Shown: positions 36,035-47,789, counted from the first letter of the stretch. The stretch: 64,000 bases of DNA from Anastrepha obliqua (GCF_027943255.1 NC_072896.1:124651879-124715878), one strand, 5' to 3'. Notes: generated by a model from the letters alone, not told the origin. Translations and numbers: made by a program.

Positions 36035-37190
36035 TAGGAATTTTTTTTTTTAATTTCTCACAGTTTGAGTAGAAGACTCACCACTTTGGAAATAGGTTTC
36101 CAATATTATAATCAATTAAAAAGGCCATGAATTTAGATTAGAAAATTATTTTTATTGAATTTAAAGTAAAAAATGTGTGAAAATAATGCAAAATTAAGAA
36201 TCAATTTACTTTTGCTCGATATGACCAGCTTTTACCTTGACTATGGCCTTGAGACGGTCGCAAGCTGCCTGAATGTGACTCGCTGGTATTTCGGCTCACT
36301 CGCGGACAACGGTTTTTTTCAGCGCCTCGAGACTGGTGAATCTTGCTCTCCAAAATGGCCAAAAAGAGAGCCATTGTGTGGACGTTATGAAGTTCGGAAC
36401 GTAGATTTTTAGCCATTCTTGGTTCACTCGAGCTTTGTGAGATGGTGCCGAGTCCTGTTGAAACGTCCATGGTCTGCCACCGAAATGTTTGACTACCCAC
36501 GGCTTCAAAGCAACCTCCAGAATACTTTCTCGATAATATTTCGCATTTACCATGACGCCAAGCTCGATGAAAATGATTGGAGAGCGCCCATCTGCGGTTA
36601 CAGCGGCCCAAACCACCTGGTGCTGCCCCCTGGTGGCCAATCGATGACTCAAATTCTCGTTTTAGGAGTTTACGAATTGCTCAATTTGAAATTTTTTCTC
36701 GTCAGAAAACACAATGTTCGGAAATTGTCCACTTTCGGCCAAGCGAAGTAACTCCTTCGCTCTCTTAAGTCTAACTTGTTGCTGCTTTGGTGTGAGATCA
36801 TCCGTATTTTTGATCTTGTAAGGCTAGACTTTGAGATAATTTTTCAGTATGTGGTGGTATTTTGCAGGTATTTTCAGTTCTTTTGCCATTTGATTGGCAC
36901 TTCGCCGGGGATTTCGCTCAAGTCGCTTCTTCACTTTTTGAACCTTTCACGTGACGTTGCAGTCTTTTGATGACCACCTCCATGACGTTTCGCGATGCTA
37001 CCAATATCATTTCTAACGAGTAATGGTGCCACAAACAAAAACTTTATTTACTTTGAGGTGCTCGAGCTCACGAACAATCGCTGGTTGTGATTTTTCAGCG
37101 AAATATAATACAATCACATTATTACCTTTGAAATCAATTACTGATTTTCATTTTTTGCAAAAATCATCTCCCTTCTTCTTTGAATTTTGG
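36035..37190 (-). mobile_element. maT-like (DD37D) transposon, inactive
   Basis: The minus strand shows an N-terminal helix-turn-helix region (PAIVRELEHLKVNKVF near 37080; KVKKRLERNPRRSANQMAKE, 36920). The catalytic domain then includes NIVFSDEKKFQIEQFVN, QVVWAAVTADGRSPIIFIEL and WTFQQDSAPSHKARVNQEWL, through PNFITSTQWLS. Where maT transposases have the third Asp, this copy jumps to FWPFWRARFTSLEALKK, so the segment with the third catalytic residue is deleted with a frameshift. Inverted ends are not clear. Confidence 0.75.
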
Positions 37191-37195
37191 CAGCA

Positions 37196-37830
37196 AACTC
37201 TTTATTACTGATCCTGGAGAGAAGGGGTTTCCACATTACTGCTTACGCAGATCAATCAGCAATTGCTGGACAGAGAGTAGGGAACTCGGTATAAACCCCG
37301 CAAAAACTAAACTAACTCTCTTAACAAAGAAATATAGGCTTTCCCGCTTATTCCTAAGGGTGTGGAGATTCCTTCGAGAGAGAATGTCAAGTATTTAGGA
37401 CTCACATTATATAGAAAACTCACCTGAAAACCTAATATTGATTAAAGAGTAGAGGACAACGTTGCGTTGTACACTTGCAAAAAAACAGTCGGTATTAAAA
37501 GAGGGTTAACACCTCCTGTTACACATTGACACTACACTTCTGTAGTTAGGTCAATCTTAATACATTGTATGGTGGCCATCTACTCAAAAGCCAAGTTATG
37601 TTAAAATGATAATTAAGGTCCAAAGAACAGCTTTTTTAAGGGTATCTGCTGCTTTACGGACTACCCAAAACAAAGCACTTTAAACTGCTAATCAAACTGC
37701 CTGCACTAAACCTTGTAGGGAAACATATGACCTCCGCCTTGGCGCTTAGACTTAAAAGTATGGCGTTATGGAAAGACCGGACCAGACGAAGACTACTGCA
37801 GTGATTATCAGGCAGAAGTTTTAACTTTTT
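37196..37830 (+). mobile_element. LINE RT C-terminal part
   Basis: The plus strand encodes SRELGINPAKTKLTLLTKKY, then (frameshifted) pieces matching the KVKYLGL region and VWWPSTQKPSYVKMIIKVQR. This region follows the YADD box in RNase H-bearing LINEs. The RT palm with YADD is not included, and the copy is 5'-truncated. It continues to about 37830 with decayed sequence and a T-run. Confidence 0.6.
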
Positions 37831-37889
37831 TTTGTTTTTTTTTTTTTCCTTGTTATTTGATTTCTGACAGGGTACGTGATTAGTTTGCC

Positions 37890-38236
37890 ACTACCAGACC
37901 TAAATTGTGGGAATCTTAACAAAAACTACAAAAAATATATTCCCGGGTAGCCAGGCGCCCATTAAATCAATGATTGCGGCTATACTAAGATCAAAGGATG
38001 AGCGAATGGACAATAAAGCTACAGCAAAGAAGGTCCTCTTTTCAAAATGCACTGGTGGGGCTCGATAAAAGGACATCCTCATCTACGTCGGAAAGACCAA
38101 GTCGGCGACAACCTGGCCGCCCTTGATGTTTTTCACTGGCATCAACGCGCGCAATGCAGAGGCGATTGGCGCAACATTTTGGTAGCAGCCAAGACCAACC
38201 ATCGGCTGGAACTGCCAGCTAAGTAAGTAAGTAAGG
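37890..38236 (+). mobile_element. LINE C-terminal tail with (GTAA)n 3' repeat
   Basis: One frame reads KDQVGDNLAALDVFHWHQRA, then QCRGDWRNILVAAKTNHRLE and LPAK followed by a stop (about 38093-38222). GTAAGTAAGTAAG immediately follows, as a short 3' tail repeat. This style (WHQRAQ.R..WR..L..AKT) is typical of RTE/Craft-like LINE C termini, and a relative is found at 47360-47560 on the minus strand. The stretch immediately upstream (from 37890) is decayed. Confidence 0.65.
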
Positions 38237-38560
38237 CTATATGGCAGGCATTCTTTGAGACTAGGAGTTTTCTCCCATGAATTTTGTAGAAGTTGTAGGG
38301 ATGAGGAAGCGGAAGAAATAGTTGAGCACTTCCTTTGCAATTGTCCAGCCTCAGCGAAAATCAGAGCAAGTTTTCTAGCAGATACTTTTTCAATCTTCTA
38401 ACGGATCTGCCTGGCGTGAGGAAGGGACCAATCCAGCGCGGTCTCTCTAGAAGCAAGCCCTATATGTGTCCATTAAAAGGAGCCTTCCTTAGCATAGGTA
38501 CGTATTGGGCACTGAGCCGAGTTTGCACCATCTGATGAATAGCAAAATAAAACCAAAAAA
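38237..38560 (+). mobile_element. LINE 3' end with zinc-knuckle-like region
   Basis: The plus strand encodes the C-terminal cysteine/histidine region: CRSCRDEEAEE followed by EHFLCNCPASAKIRASFL (about 38285-38380). A decayed 3' region then ends at an A-run (38555-38567). It is attached directly to the (GTAA)n tail of the preceding LINE. Confidence 0.6.
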
Positions 38561-38569
38561 AAAAAAATT

Positions 38570-40349
38570 TAATACGTTTATAGTCATTAAAAACGCTGCA
38601 TTTTCTCAATTGAAACATTTATTAAAATAACCGTAAAACACCGAAGGAAATCTATGAAGAAAAAATATGCATACGCACCCTTATTAAAAACGCCTGCCAG
38701 TCCTGAGTAAACAACAATCGACAGAAGCAAAAAAACCCATAATGTCCTGCAGTTGCTACCGCCAGCCACCATATCGCTAGACTTAGTCAATGCAAACATA
38801 CAACAACAACAATGAACTATTCAAAGTATAGCGCAAAACCAAAGAAACGAAAACATGGTGGAATATGTAAATGAGGAAACAAATCATTGAAAAATTGTCA
38901 CCGGTGTGCATGCGGAAAAAAAGAAACGTAATAATAAGGCAAACAATGAAGCAATGAAAAATGTAAGCTACCTCGAATATATGCGCGTATGTGTGTGTGT
39001 GTGAGTGGCTTTCTACCCCAGGCTGAAAGCCAACAGTTGCCGCCACCATGGCCGCCATTGCGCGTATGTGCGTGTGTCGGACCTACAATTACAACATAAG
39101 CAACCACTGCACTGCGCTGGCTCACCAATACTACTCTAACAAACTGCCAACAAAGCCATGATTGTCAGTGTCGCCGGTGCTGCCATCGACGCTGTCACCA
39201 TCCACATCAACGGGGCCACCTCAATAAATTGCATGGCAATGAAACCGCAGCGGAAGACGAGCGAACACGCGGCTCTGACAGCAAGCAACCTGAGGCAAAT
39301 GAACACACATGCAAATCCGCATACATATGCATGGACTTAGGTTTACACTCGTATGTGCGCATATGTGTGTGTGTAACTGCAAATGTATGTCGTCGGCTTT
39401 GGTGAAATGTGTGAACGCGTCGCGAGAGCAGCTGACAATTTTTCAAAGAAGCACCAAATCGAAATTACTTGACGTGGATATGCATATGCTCACCCATACA
39501 TACAGATGTAGGTTGGTATGTATGTGCGTATGCACTGCAAGGAAGCAATGGCGGAAAGATGACAACGACAGCCACTTCCTTTCCTGCAGTACTTCAGTAA
39601 TTTGTGTTTCCTTTCACACGCCATTGAGTTGGCCGGCCGCAGAAAGGCGTATGTAGGATCTTATCCAAAAAACAACAAAAGAGAAAAAAAACAAAGAAAA
39701 AATTATTGATGCAAACATCTCGCGCCATCTTGCTAGCGAGATACTTACAAGTTAACCTCAAAAGCAGCAACACCAACACTTTCAATTTGGAACGTCAGTT
39801 TTGGGGTGGAAGCCAAACTTACACTGAAACGAGCACCGCAGTAGGCATCGAAATTTACAAAAACGGAAAAAACCAAAAATAAAACAGTCGAGAAAACTTC
39901 ATAAATTCGTAAATTGTTTATGAGTTGTTTGAGGGCAGGGGTTGTCACAGGCAAAAGCGTTGGAGAATACTTGAAAATAAATAAATTTATGTGTCGCTTC
40001 TGTTGCCGCAAATCTACTATTATTGCACTGAAGTGTTTGCTGTTGTTGTTGTTGGAAATAATAAATTTGTAATGCCACATTGACAGTTTTCGGTCGCGCT
40101 GACGTCGGTGGTGGATGCAGTGCCCGTACGTTCATCTGTGTGTTTGTGTGCGCTCTCATTTCCCAAAGCCTGCTCACGCGTGTATGTAAATTAACCCAAC
40201 GTATGCCTCATTTTACTTAATAACTTACTTCGGGCTTCACATTTAAAAGTTGGAAAACTAAATGGGCGTATGTTTGAAATTATTTTCAATTATTTCGCTG
40301 CATTTTTAATAAAGCTAAAATTAATAAATAATGGAGTTGTGTGTGCAGA
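38570..40349. other. Unique-looking sequence, no recognised gene
   Basis: The stretch contains GT-rich microsatellites at about 38988-39004 and 39363-39372, and several chance ORFs of up to 115 codons on both strands without recognisable domains. No transposon motifs are seen. Some of it may be regulatory. Confidence 0.4.
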
Positions 40350-40510
40350 CGTCAATTGATTATTTAAGTTGGAAGGTTTCTTGGGCACATACGATTTTTC
40401 ATTATTTTTGTAAAAATGTAATGTACATATATACATGAAAACATATCAGTTTAAGAAAGAAAAATTTTATGTGCGCAAGAAACCTTCCAACTTAAATAAT
40501 CAGTTTGACG
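40350..40510. repeat. Long foldback: 40-base inverted repeat around an 80-base loop
   Basis: Left arm 40350-40389 and right arm 40470-40510 are reverse complements, including a perfect 26-base core (ATTTAAGTTGGAAGGTTTCT lies within it) and flanking partial matches CGTCAA/TTGACG and GCACA/TGTGC. Transcribed from either strand it would form a long hairpin. It could be a tiny foldback element (MITE) or a hairpin RNA precursor. No target duplication is evident, and a LINE fragment starts just to its right. Confidence 0.7.
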
Positions 40511-40519
40511 CCAAATTTC

Positions 40520-41510
40520 TGGGGCTATAAAATAAAAAAATAATCCAAACTATTTTAATAATCTGCAAGTTAAATCCATTGCTGCTCAGAGCGCTATTAG
40601 GTTGAAGGAGATTGGCCTCTTGAAGCAGATCTCCCCTTCCTTCTTTGTTCTTCGCACTGATCTCTCCACCCGCAAACTGGGATTTGAGGGTTGTGCTAAG
40701 GCTATCTTTCCGAGCAGGCAAGATTGGAAAGAGGGGAGTGTCGGCACGGATATACATAGGTACCTCTGTTTTTACTAACGGATCCAAGATGGAATCTGGA
40801 GTGGGAGAGGGAGTTTTCTCTAAATCAGCCAGCATTTCGGTCTCCTTACAAGCAGAGGGCTGCGCGATCCTGTAAGCGTGCAAAATGCTTCGAGATCGCT
40901 GTTGGGAGGGAGACATTAATATCTTTTGCAATAGTCAAACTGCAAAGGCCCAGTCGCCGTATTGCAGCTCTCTTCTGGTGAACTCCTGTAATTAGGAACT
41001 CAAACGTCTCGAACGTGCAGGAAACATTTCCCTTATCTGGGTTCCTGGACACAGGGATATAGGGGAAATGAAATTCCCGACGAGCTTGCCAGGAAGGGGT
41101 CGACAGAACCAGTTTCAGCTGTCCCCCTCTCAGACATCGGTGTCCCCTTGACCGTTGTTAATGGGAAACTACACAATTTCTTTTTAAAAACAAGCACAAG
41201 ACCGATGGAAGTCTGTCTCATCTGGTCACTGGGTGATCGGTACTCATGCGGAGAAGCTTGGAATTTCGTACAACCCCTATTGCAGAAGCCGTGGGGATCC
41301 TGCAGAGAAAGAGACTGTGGAACACTAGATCCCTTTTCTCTCCTACACTACATCAACAGCACTGGATGGCTGTAGAAGGTTTTCTCTTCCCAAAAAATCT
41401 TCTTTGCACAGGTAATGGTCCACATTATGGTATCAAAACGGCACGTAAGTGCTACTTGATGTGTGCCTGGGGTACTCTTGCCATTTTACCTACCTGATTT
41501 TATAATTTAT
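40520..41510 (+). mobile_element. LINE fragment: RNase H domain and 3' end
   Basis: The plus strand encodes an RNase H start (TSVFTNGSKMESGVGEGVFS, 40765 onward, with N in place of the usual catalytic D of TDGSK), then SKSASISVS. Frame-shifted pieces follow: ACKMLRDRCWEGDINI-like sequence, RRIAALFWRTPVIRNSNVSN and DELARKGSTEPVSAVPLSD (41072-41130). The 3' end (to about 41510) matches the fragment at 30860-31220. The long minus-strand ORFs at 40500-41220 are antisense shadows. Confidence 0.65.
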
Positions 41511-42034
41511 CTTTTTATTTTTTTACTTTTTGTATTTTTTATTGTTTTTATGTATGTAATATATATGGTTTTTATAGAGATGTACCCCATTTGAGGCGCG
41601 GTGAGTAGGTGTTTGGCTGAATTATGGCCCTGGCAAAAACGTTAGGGTGGCTTGATAAACGACTGCTGCTTTTAACACTGAATCGTTTTATTTCTTCTCT
41701 TACTGAAGATATCAGCGTATTAGCTCGTTGCTAAAGAAAATCGAGTCTCCAGGGATTATTCGCAGTGTCTTTGCCTTGAACGCCGCTATGATGACAATTT
41801 TCGCTTTTACTGAAGCTTCAAATTGTTGTTCATTTGGAAAATATGGTAAGTGCACGCATTGCATTTAATTTTATCTTACATACACTGTTTAAAAATATAA
41901 TAGAAACAAATATTTTCTTGTAATCTTTAACTATTTTTTGTTTTTTTGTTTGAAAACTCCTCATATTTTGTTCCTTACAAGTTCAAATTTTTAAAGCAAA
42001 TTAAGAAAATCTTTTCCAAATATTCTACAACCAA
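41511..42034. other. No recognised gene
   Basis: T-rich run (41511-41560), then unique-looking sequence without recognisable motifs. Confidence 0.35.
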
Positions 42035-42330
42035 CGGCGGCCGCTGAGGCCGAATGGGTTTGTGCGTGACTACTATTAGGTAGTGTTTAAGTTCGAATCT
42101 CCCTGCATGAAACAGCAAAATGATGAAAAAACTGTTTTCTAATACCAGTCGCCCCTCAAACCTCCGAGAGTATTTCTGTCATGAAAAAGTTCTTCATAAA
42201 AAGTATCTGCCGATCGGAGTTGGCTTAAAACTGTAGGTCCCTTCATTTGTAGAACAACTTCAAAACTCACACCACAAATGGGAGTAAGAGCTCGACTAAG
42301 CACCTAACAGAAGTGTACACGCCCATAATT
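42035..42330 (+). repeat. tRNA-derived SINE, longest copy
   Basis: The copy begins with GGCGGCCGCTGAGGCCGAAT and a GGGTTTGTGCGTGACTAC head (A-box-like), with a B box AGTTCGAATCTC at about 42091. The body (CGCCCCTCAAACCTCCGAGA, AAAAAGTATCTGCCGATCGG) continues into a distal part, AACTGTAGGTCCCTTCATTT to GTGTACACGCCCATAA, ending in an AT-rich tail near 42330. This shows the full SINE order: tRNA head, central body, 3' segment, AT tail. Confidence 0.8.
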
Positions 42331-42339
42331 TATTTTATT

Positions 42340-42960
42340 TTTATTAACACAATTTTTATAATAAAATTTCATCGACTTTAAGAAACATCCACTGGCAAAA
42401 AATAATAGAAACAAAAAATTTTGCAACAAAAAATTAGTATTTTTAAAAAACTGCTCACATAGGAAAAATTAATTCTGCGTCCTGCGTGTTTCATGACTTC
42501 TTCAAATCCTCGTTGCATTTCATTTACTAAAATTGCACATTTACACGGGAAAATAGCCGACCAAGTCTTTTGAATATGATTCCACGTTTCTTTCCTATTT
42601 GTAGTTTTAAGAGGTCTGATTGTCTTTTTCACTTCTGCCCAAAGTTGATCAATTGGGGTTAAGTCAGGAGACTGTGACGGTCATCCTAAAACACCCTTTT
42701 TAAACCCTTTTCTGCTAATTTTGATAAATACATGCGATTGTATTTCTACATAAACTCCCATCTTAGGGGCATTTCGTCTATTGCATAGGGAAGCACGACC
42801 ATATCCAATATTCTCACATAGTCTACCGCATACATTTTAACTTTTATCCAAAATATTCGTCCCATTCCTTCCACCAAAAAGCATCCCCAAACCATTATTC
42901 ATTTGCCAGCGTACGCTACTGTTTTTTTTTTTCTTCGTAAATCTGTCATGAAATGCTGTA
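42340..42960 (-). mobile_element. Tc1-like transposase C-terminal remnant
   Basis: The minus-strand translation includes SQSPDLTPIDQLWAEVKKTI, then RPLKTTNRKETWNHIQKTWS and ILVNEMQRGFEEVMKHAGRR, the C-terminal part of a Tc1-type transposase. The usual Glu in the PIENLW motif reads D here (PIDQLW). Further upstream WQMNNGLGMLFGGRNGTN and KTMWATAFHDRFTKKK suggest the central domain. Stops and frameshifts are present, and no clear ends are seen. Confidence 0.6.
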
Positions 42961-42964
42961 GCCC

Positions 42965-43490
42965 ACATAGTTTTATCTCTGAAAAATATAGAACACAAAC
43001 CAATCTTTATGGATGATTCGTCAATCCCAAACGTCAATGCAGCCAAATTCTTAGGTATTACAATCGTTGCAGAACTGCGCTGAAAAGCGCACGTAAAAGA
43101 CGAGCTCGATTTCAAATTCAAAAAACTACATTACCTGGATGAACGGCGCTCTAAATGAGCAACTTTCAACAAACTACTTATTTACAAAGAAACGTTAAAG
43201 TCTGTTTGGACCCATGGCATCTAATTCTGGAGATGTGCAAGCAAAATTACATAACTTCCATTCAATGTCTGCATACGAACCTGTGATCTTCGCCGTGATC
43301 TTGGCATGTTCACTGTCACTGAGGTGACGAAACAATTTGTCATAGCTCACACACAGTGTCTATGAAACCATGTCAACGTAGCTGCCTCCAGCTTTCTGCA
43401 GCTGAATATTACGCAAAGACGGCTAAAGCGCATGACACTTGAAGACTTCATGCAAAGCGAGGAGCATAATTTAATTTTTTCTTATTAATA
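42965..43490 (+). mobile_element. Jockey-type LINE, C-terminal part after RT
   Basis: Decayed plus-strand frames resemble the post-RT part of Jockey elements: NAAKFLGITIVAELR-like sequence at 43038-43080, a KLYYLDERRSK-like region, then VKSVWTHGI-like and YEPVIFAVILACSLSL frames, and TAKAHDT near the end. Frames change often. It abuts the Tc1 remnant on its left. Confidence 0.5.
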
Positions 43491-43499
43491 GTATATACC

Positions 43500-46471
43500 A
43501 GTTGCAATATTATAACGTATCTGTAAAAAACAAATCCTTATTTATTTTTGTTCAATTCGTCCATAGATTTTCCAGTTTCGACGGAAGTTGTGTTTTCTTG
43601 CCCTTGAAGACTTTTGGTTTTTTTCTGTAAACTCACTGCCGGTACGTCTTCTACCAACCTGTATCAAACTGCCCGACTTGTAACTAGTGTGACCGCATGG
43701 AGATAGCTACTTGACTTTGATTGAATGAGAGCATATTTTCAAACTAAAAATTTGTTAAGAAACTCTACTATTTTTTTTTTTTTTATTTTTTTATTTTAAT
43801 TTTTTAATTTAAATTTTTTAATTCAAATTTTTTATTTCGATTTTTAACACTAGCCGTTATGTGTAGTGAAGAAATATATATGCATGTGCTTATGTATAAA
43901 TATAATATATTATGTACTTGCAACATTTATGAATGGGCTCACAAGATTACATACACACGCTCCATACTAAATAGGCATTATAAAAATGTAATAGTGTGAC
44001 ATTTGGAGCAACATAAAGTAAGCACATAGTAAATATATTAATATTACATACATACATACATACATCAGCATTCGAAAAAATTTCACTCAATTCCAATCAG
44101 CTCGTTCCCAAATGCGATCAGGAACGTGGTGGGAAATGCACGAAACAACACAAACTCAAAGAAAGACTCTCTCTCCTCACTCTCCAGCATAATTGCACGA
44201 AACATTCAAACAGCAAGAAATTTAAACTCATCCCTCTCGCACGCATTCTACCAATAAATAAAATATTTACAAATGCGCTCAGCTGTCAACAGCAGGCGAA
44301 ATTTCAATGAAGAAAGAAAACGTCGGCAAAAACAAAATGACGAATTTATGATGGCAACAGTGTGTGCGAGCAAAAGAGATGACTAAACGGAGTTGTGCCT
44401 CCTATACAGCAGAGCATTCAAAAAGAGCCGTCGACATTTTTGAAATCATATTGGACAGTGGAAAGGCGCTGCAACGTTGGCACAGAGAATTTGTGTATGC
44501 GCTGGCGTGCTATAGACATCTCATTCTACCGTCAGTGAGCGTTTTGATCAATGGAGGGGAGTGCACGCCATGTGCGAAGAGCGCAGTGGGTTGTGTTGGG
44601 TGTGAGGAAGCTCCAATTGGAAGTTACGCGCTTGTATGAGAATTTCTCCAACAGATGTGAGAGCTATCTCTTTCTGGCATTTGTGAATAAAGAGAAACAT
44701 TTTTTTTATGTTTTGGAATTCACTGAGATAATTGCACAATTTAGTTGTGGCTCACCTACACTCGCTCGCCATCAGCTCTCACTACTGTGCTATGCTCTTC
44801 GCGTTGCTATATTATGATTGTGTTTTCTTTCTTACATTCTCCAAATGATTGTGTGAGCGCCCAGGTGGTTGGGCGGCCGGGCGCATTTTCTCAAGCGCTT
44901 ACGTATTTGTTTGTGTGCCATGGCAATTGTTAGTCGCTTGCCTGACAAGTTGCCATTTCATTGCCATTTTGCTTTGCTGAGTGAGAGCGCTCCAATAACC
45001 GTCGCTGTCTTAGCCTAATCGGAAGCATGGAAGAACCTTAACGCTGCCGTTTTCTTAAAAGCCCGCACTTCGTAGCAGGGGCACCGGCTTTGCTCGCAAA
45101 CGCGCCGTAAGTGTAGGCCGCAAGCAAATGAGTGCAGTTATAACTATGATGTGGAAGGGGGTGGCGTAACTATGGCCGAGCAAATTATCCAACAACTGAC
45201 GAAAATCTTCATTGTTGCGATTTTGCTTTTGTTGTCACAGCGCAGTTACTCTGCAGTTTCTTAGCCGCTCCATTTCCGCTCAAACTCCTGCTCGCCCGCT
45301 GGCTGGCCAACTGACCGCTGCTTGCCGTCTGTTCCCGCAAGTGTTGAAAAGATAAATTTCTCTGCTCGTCGGGTTAGATTCTCGACTTCTCGACTCGTTT
45401 GCGCCTCTCGTCTTGAGAGCTTTTTACCTGCTTGTCTGCTTGGCTTCTTCCACATTTCGCCAATGTTTATGCTGTTGGCTGTTGTTGGCTTTTATGCTGT
45501 CGCTTGTTGGCTGGCTCGTTGTGAATGGCCGTTTGCTCGTCGCTCAGGCAATTGTCGCCTCCATCGATCAGCTGCTGCTGCTGCTGCGGTCGCCGCCACT
45601 TTCTGCCTTTCAGCTCGCCACTCGAGTGCGTTTTGCACAGTGAACTTCCACAGCACAGCGGCGTTCGCTTCACTTCCGTTTATACTGCCGACGCTTTCAG
45701 CTATTCCGTCGCTTCGTTTACATTCTAAACGCTACCGTCTACGTATCCGTCACCGCGACTCAACTGCATTTGCCAAATCCAAAACAGCCGCGCAACTGTT
45801 AGCGGCGCGTTTGTTGTGTTGTGCTAAGCTGTGTCGCGCTCGCCATTGACTAACGCAATGCACAGGCTGGGACGGGCGGGCGCCACCTGACGTTTCGCCA
45901 ACAGTCGCCGTTTGGCATCTTCATTCATTGGTCAGCAAGACAATGAAGCGGTTGTCGTGTTAACGGATTTTCGAGTTTTCACCGGCGCCACATACGCACT
46001 GTAAATTCGTAAGCGGAGCGTGTTGCACGCGTACGTTGAAGTTCATACGCGAAACGGCTGGTTCAGAGATATCTAACAAAAAAATAAATAAATAAAAAAA
46101 TACAAGTTGTTAAAGTTCGATTTTAAACAGAAATTTGAGTTTATAAAATTTAACGGGAGCGAAAAAAATTGCTAAAGTGTGGGTCTTCAATTTAGGCGGA
46201 AACCAAATGAATATCAAAAATTGAAAATAAACACAAATATAAAAACTTATAATAAATACACACAGATGTTCACAATGATAATAAAAAATGTTATGCTTGG
46301 TGCTTTCGTTTTTGGAATTTATGCTTAATACAACCAAACATTTTCTAAACTTTATTTATTACTAAAAAATAAAAATTCAAATTTTATGTTCTTCAAAAAT
46401 TTTCAAAATTTCTTTACAAACGAATTATTGAAGAGTGAAAATTGCTATCAAATCGTCAGCAATACGAGAAA
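43500..46471 (+). promoter_or_regulatory. Upstream region and presumed 5' UTR of the T-box gene
   Basis: This 3 kb stretch has no transposon motif. It holds AT-rich low-complexity sequence (43765-43850), a CATA microsatellite (44045-44065) and a GC-richer interval (44850-46060) just before the coding exon, as expected near a promoter. I cannot pick a convincing TATA/initiator pair. The 5' UTR presumably includes AT-rich 46080-46471. A 175-codon open frame at 45322-45849 is probably not a gene: it lacks any recognised domain and lies where leader sequence is expected. Confidence 0.35.
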
Positions 46472-46919
46472 ATGCTTTTGAGCAACATACCAACTCAGTT
46501 ACAACAACAACAAACAGCATCAGCAACATCGCCACAAAGCCAACTTCAGCAGGAGAAGCAGCAGCAGCACCAGCAACTGCAACATAGTCAACAGGAAATA
46601 CAAATTTTCAACAATAACAATAACAACCACTGCTACAACTATAACGATAAGAAAAATCTGAATTATCCACCCGCCAACGTGACTCAGCAGCTCCCGACAT
46701 TCGCGACAACAACAGAAACGCCCACCACCGCCGCCGTCGCTGTGGCCGCAGCCGCTGCAGCCGCCACTTTGTTGCTTAAACAAACTCGCGTAGCAACAAG
46801 AACAACTACAAATACCAACAACAGTAATTCCTGTGTTAGCGCCACGGATTTCTCAATCGCTGCGATAATGGCGCGAGGCGCAAATGCCTCGAGCCGCGAA
46901 CCATCCGAAAGGAGTTTGA
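46472..46919 (+). CDS. mid/H15: T-box transcription factor (Tbx20 class, midline/H15), coding exon 1
   Basis: The exon encodes residues 1-149 plus one base. The start is the first in-frame ATG after a stop at 46436-46438 (MLLSNIPTQLQQQQ). Residues about 9-45 are Gln-rich, followed by an Asn run and an Ala-rich tract (about 87-99), low-complexity features common in fly developmental regulators. Residues 127-133, FSIAAIM, in the context TDFSIAAIMARG, form an eh1 motif, the Groucho co-repressor binding site known in Drosophila Midline. SREPSERSLS follows. The exon ends in phase 1 at donor A|GTGAGT (46919/46920). Splicing to 60085 rebuilds a Ser codon and reads SERSLSPVSVERYPDP. The protein is a nuclear DNA-binding regulator of heart, neuronal and segmental patterning in flies (family knowledge). 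I cannot decide between the paralogues mid and H15 from this part. Confidence 0.9.
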
Positions 46920-47359
46920 GTGAGTAATGAGATGTACTTATCGTTCGCAAATATACTTATTTGTGTATGTATGTGACTTTATTGCTTATGTAAATGCATT
47001 TCACAGCGATAATTCTTTACTAGCAAAAATAAGTAAACCGTAGAAAGGAATAGGCCCAGTTGCATATGTAAATGCATGGAGTAGTTACGTATGTATGGAG
47101 GGTTAGAAATGCGCGAGATATGAAATTCCCTAGAAAGGTAACACCTGTGGTTATTTCTTATAAGAATATAGCTGCAGTTAAGGCTTAAAGAAAGGAGATA
47201 GAAGAGAAAGTGAGGATTTTAGAGAAAGTAAACCCCTTTAAGGACCCTTTCATCTGAACAATATTTAAATATTTGAAGGTTTATATAAACTTGTGGGTTT
47301 AAAAACTAATCATTTATAAAGCAAAATATGTTTTTTTAACAACAAAAGCATCAAGCAAC

Positions 47360-47560
47360 TTACTAAGGTGGCGCTACAGCCGTGCGTAGGTTTTGGTCGA
47401 ATCCAAAATAGCGTCAGCTGTTTCTATTCTGCGTTCGCTGGTGCCAGTTTGAAATCCCGAGCGCTGTCAGGTTCTGCAGCTCTGGGCCCTTCCAGCGAAG
47501 ATGTGAACTTCTACTTCCTTGACTTCCTTTTTGAGGTACTGTTTGATAGATTCAAGTAGA
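47360..47560 (-). mobile_element. LINE C-terminal tail fragment
   Basis: The minus strand encodes LTALGISNWHQRTQNRNS, then a stop where Trp is expected, followed by RYFGFDQNLRT. This matches in style the C-terminal tail at 37890-38236 (WHQRAQCRGDWRNIL). Only about 200 bases remain. Confidence 0.55.
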
Positions 47561-47789
47561 AAAGCTAAATTCGGTGCTAACCGAACTTTTTATACACGCG
47601 CACATTTTAGCAAAATTTTAATTTATTTAACCGCTAGAAAAAAAACTCGTAGGCAAAGAGAGTTATAGTTTCTAGCAGCTAAGGGACGAACGGGCGTGAT
47701 TTTGATCCGATCTCAATAACATCTAAGTCGAATCTTAATGAGGTGAGGAGTACCTTTATGATACGTTACGGTACCTTTTTTATGCCGTC

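Noticed and set aside
40500..40931. 143-codon minus-strand ORF
   Set aside because: Antisense shadow of the plus-strand LINE RNase H region.
42035..42110. tRNA gene from A and B boxes
   Set aside because: The same head occurs in several copies attached to a shared body, and no cloverleaf with a proper acceptor stem is evident; it is a SINE head.
45322..45849. 175-codon plus-strand open frame just upstream of T-box exon 1
   Set aside because: Cys/Ala/Arg-rich translation without a domain, three overlapping alternative frames and a position in the presumed promoter or leader; likely chance in GC-richer DNA.
46520..46950. Minus-strand Gly/Cys- and Ala/Val-rich ORFs over T-box exon 1
   Set aside because: Translations of the CAG/GCC-rich coding repeats in the wrong strand.
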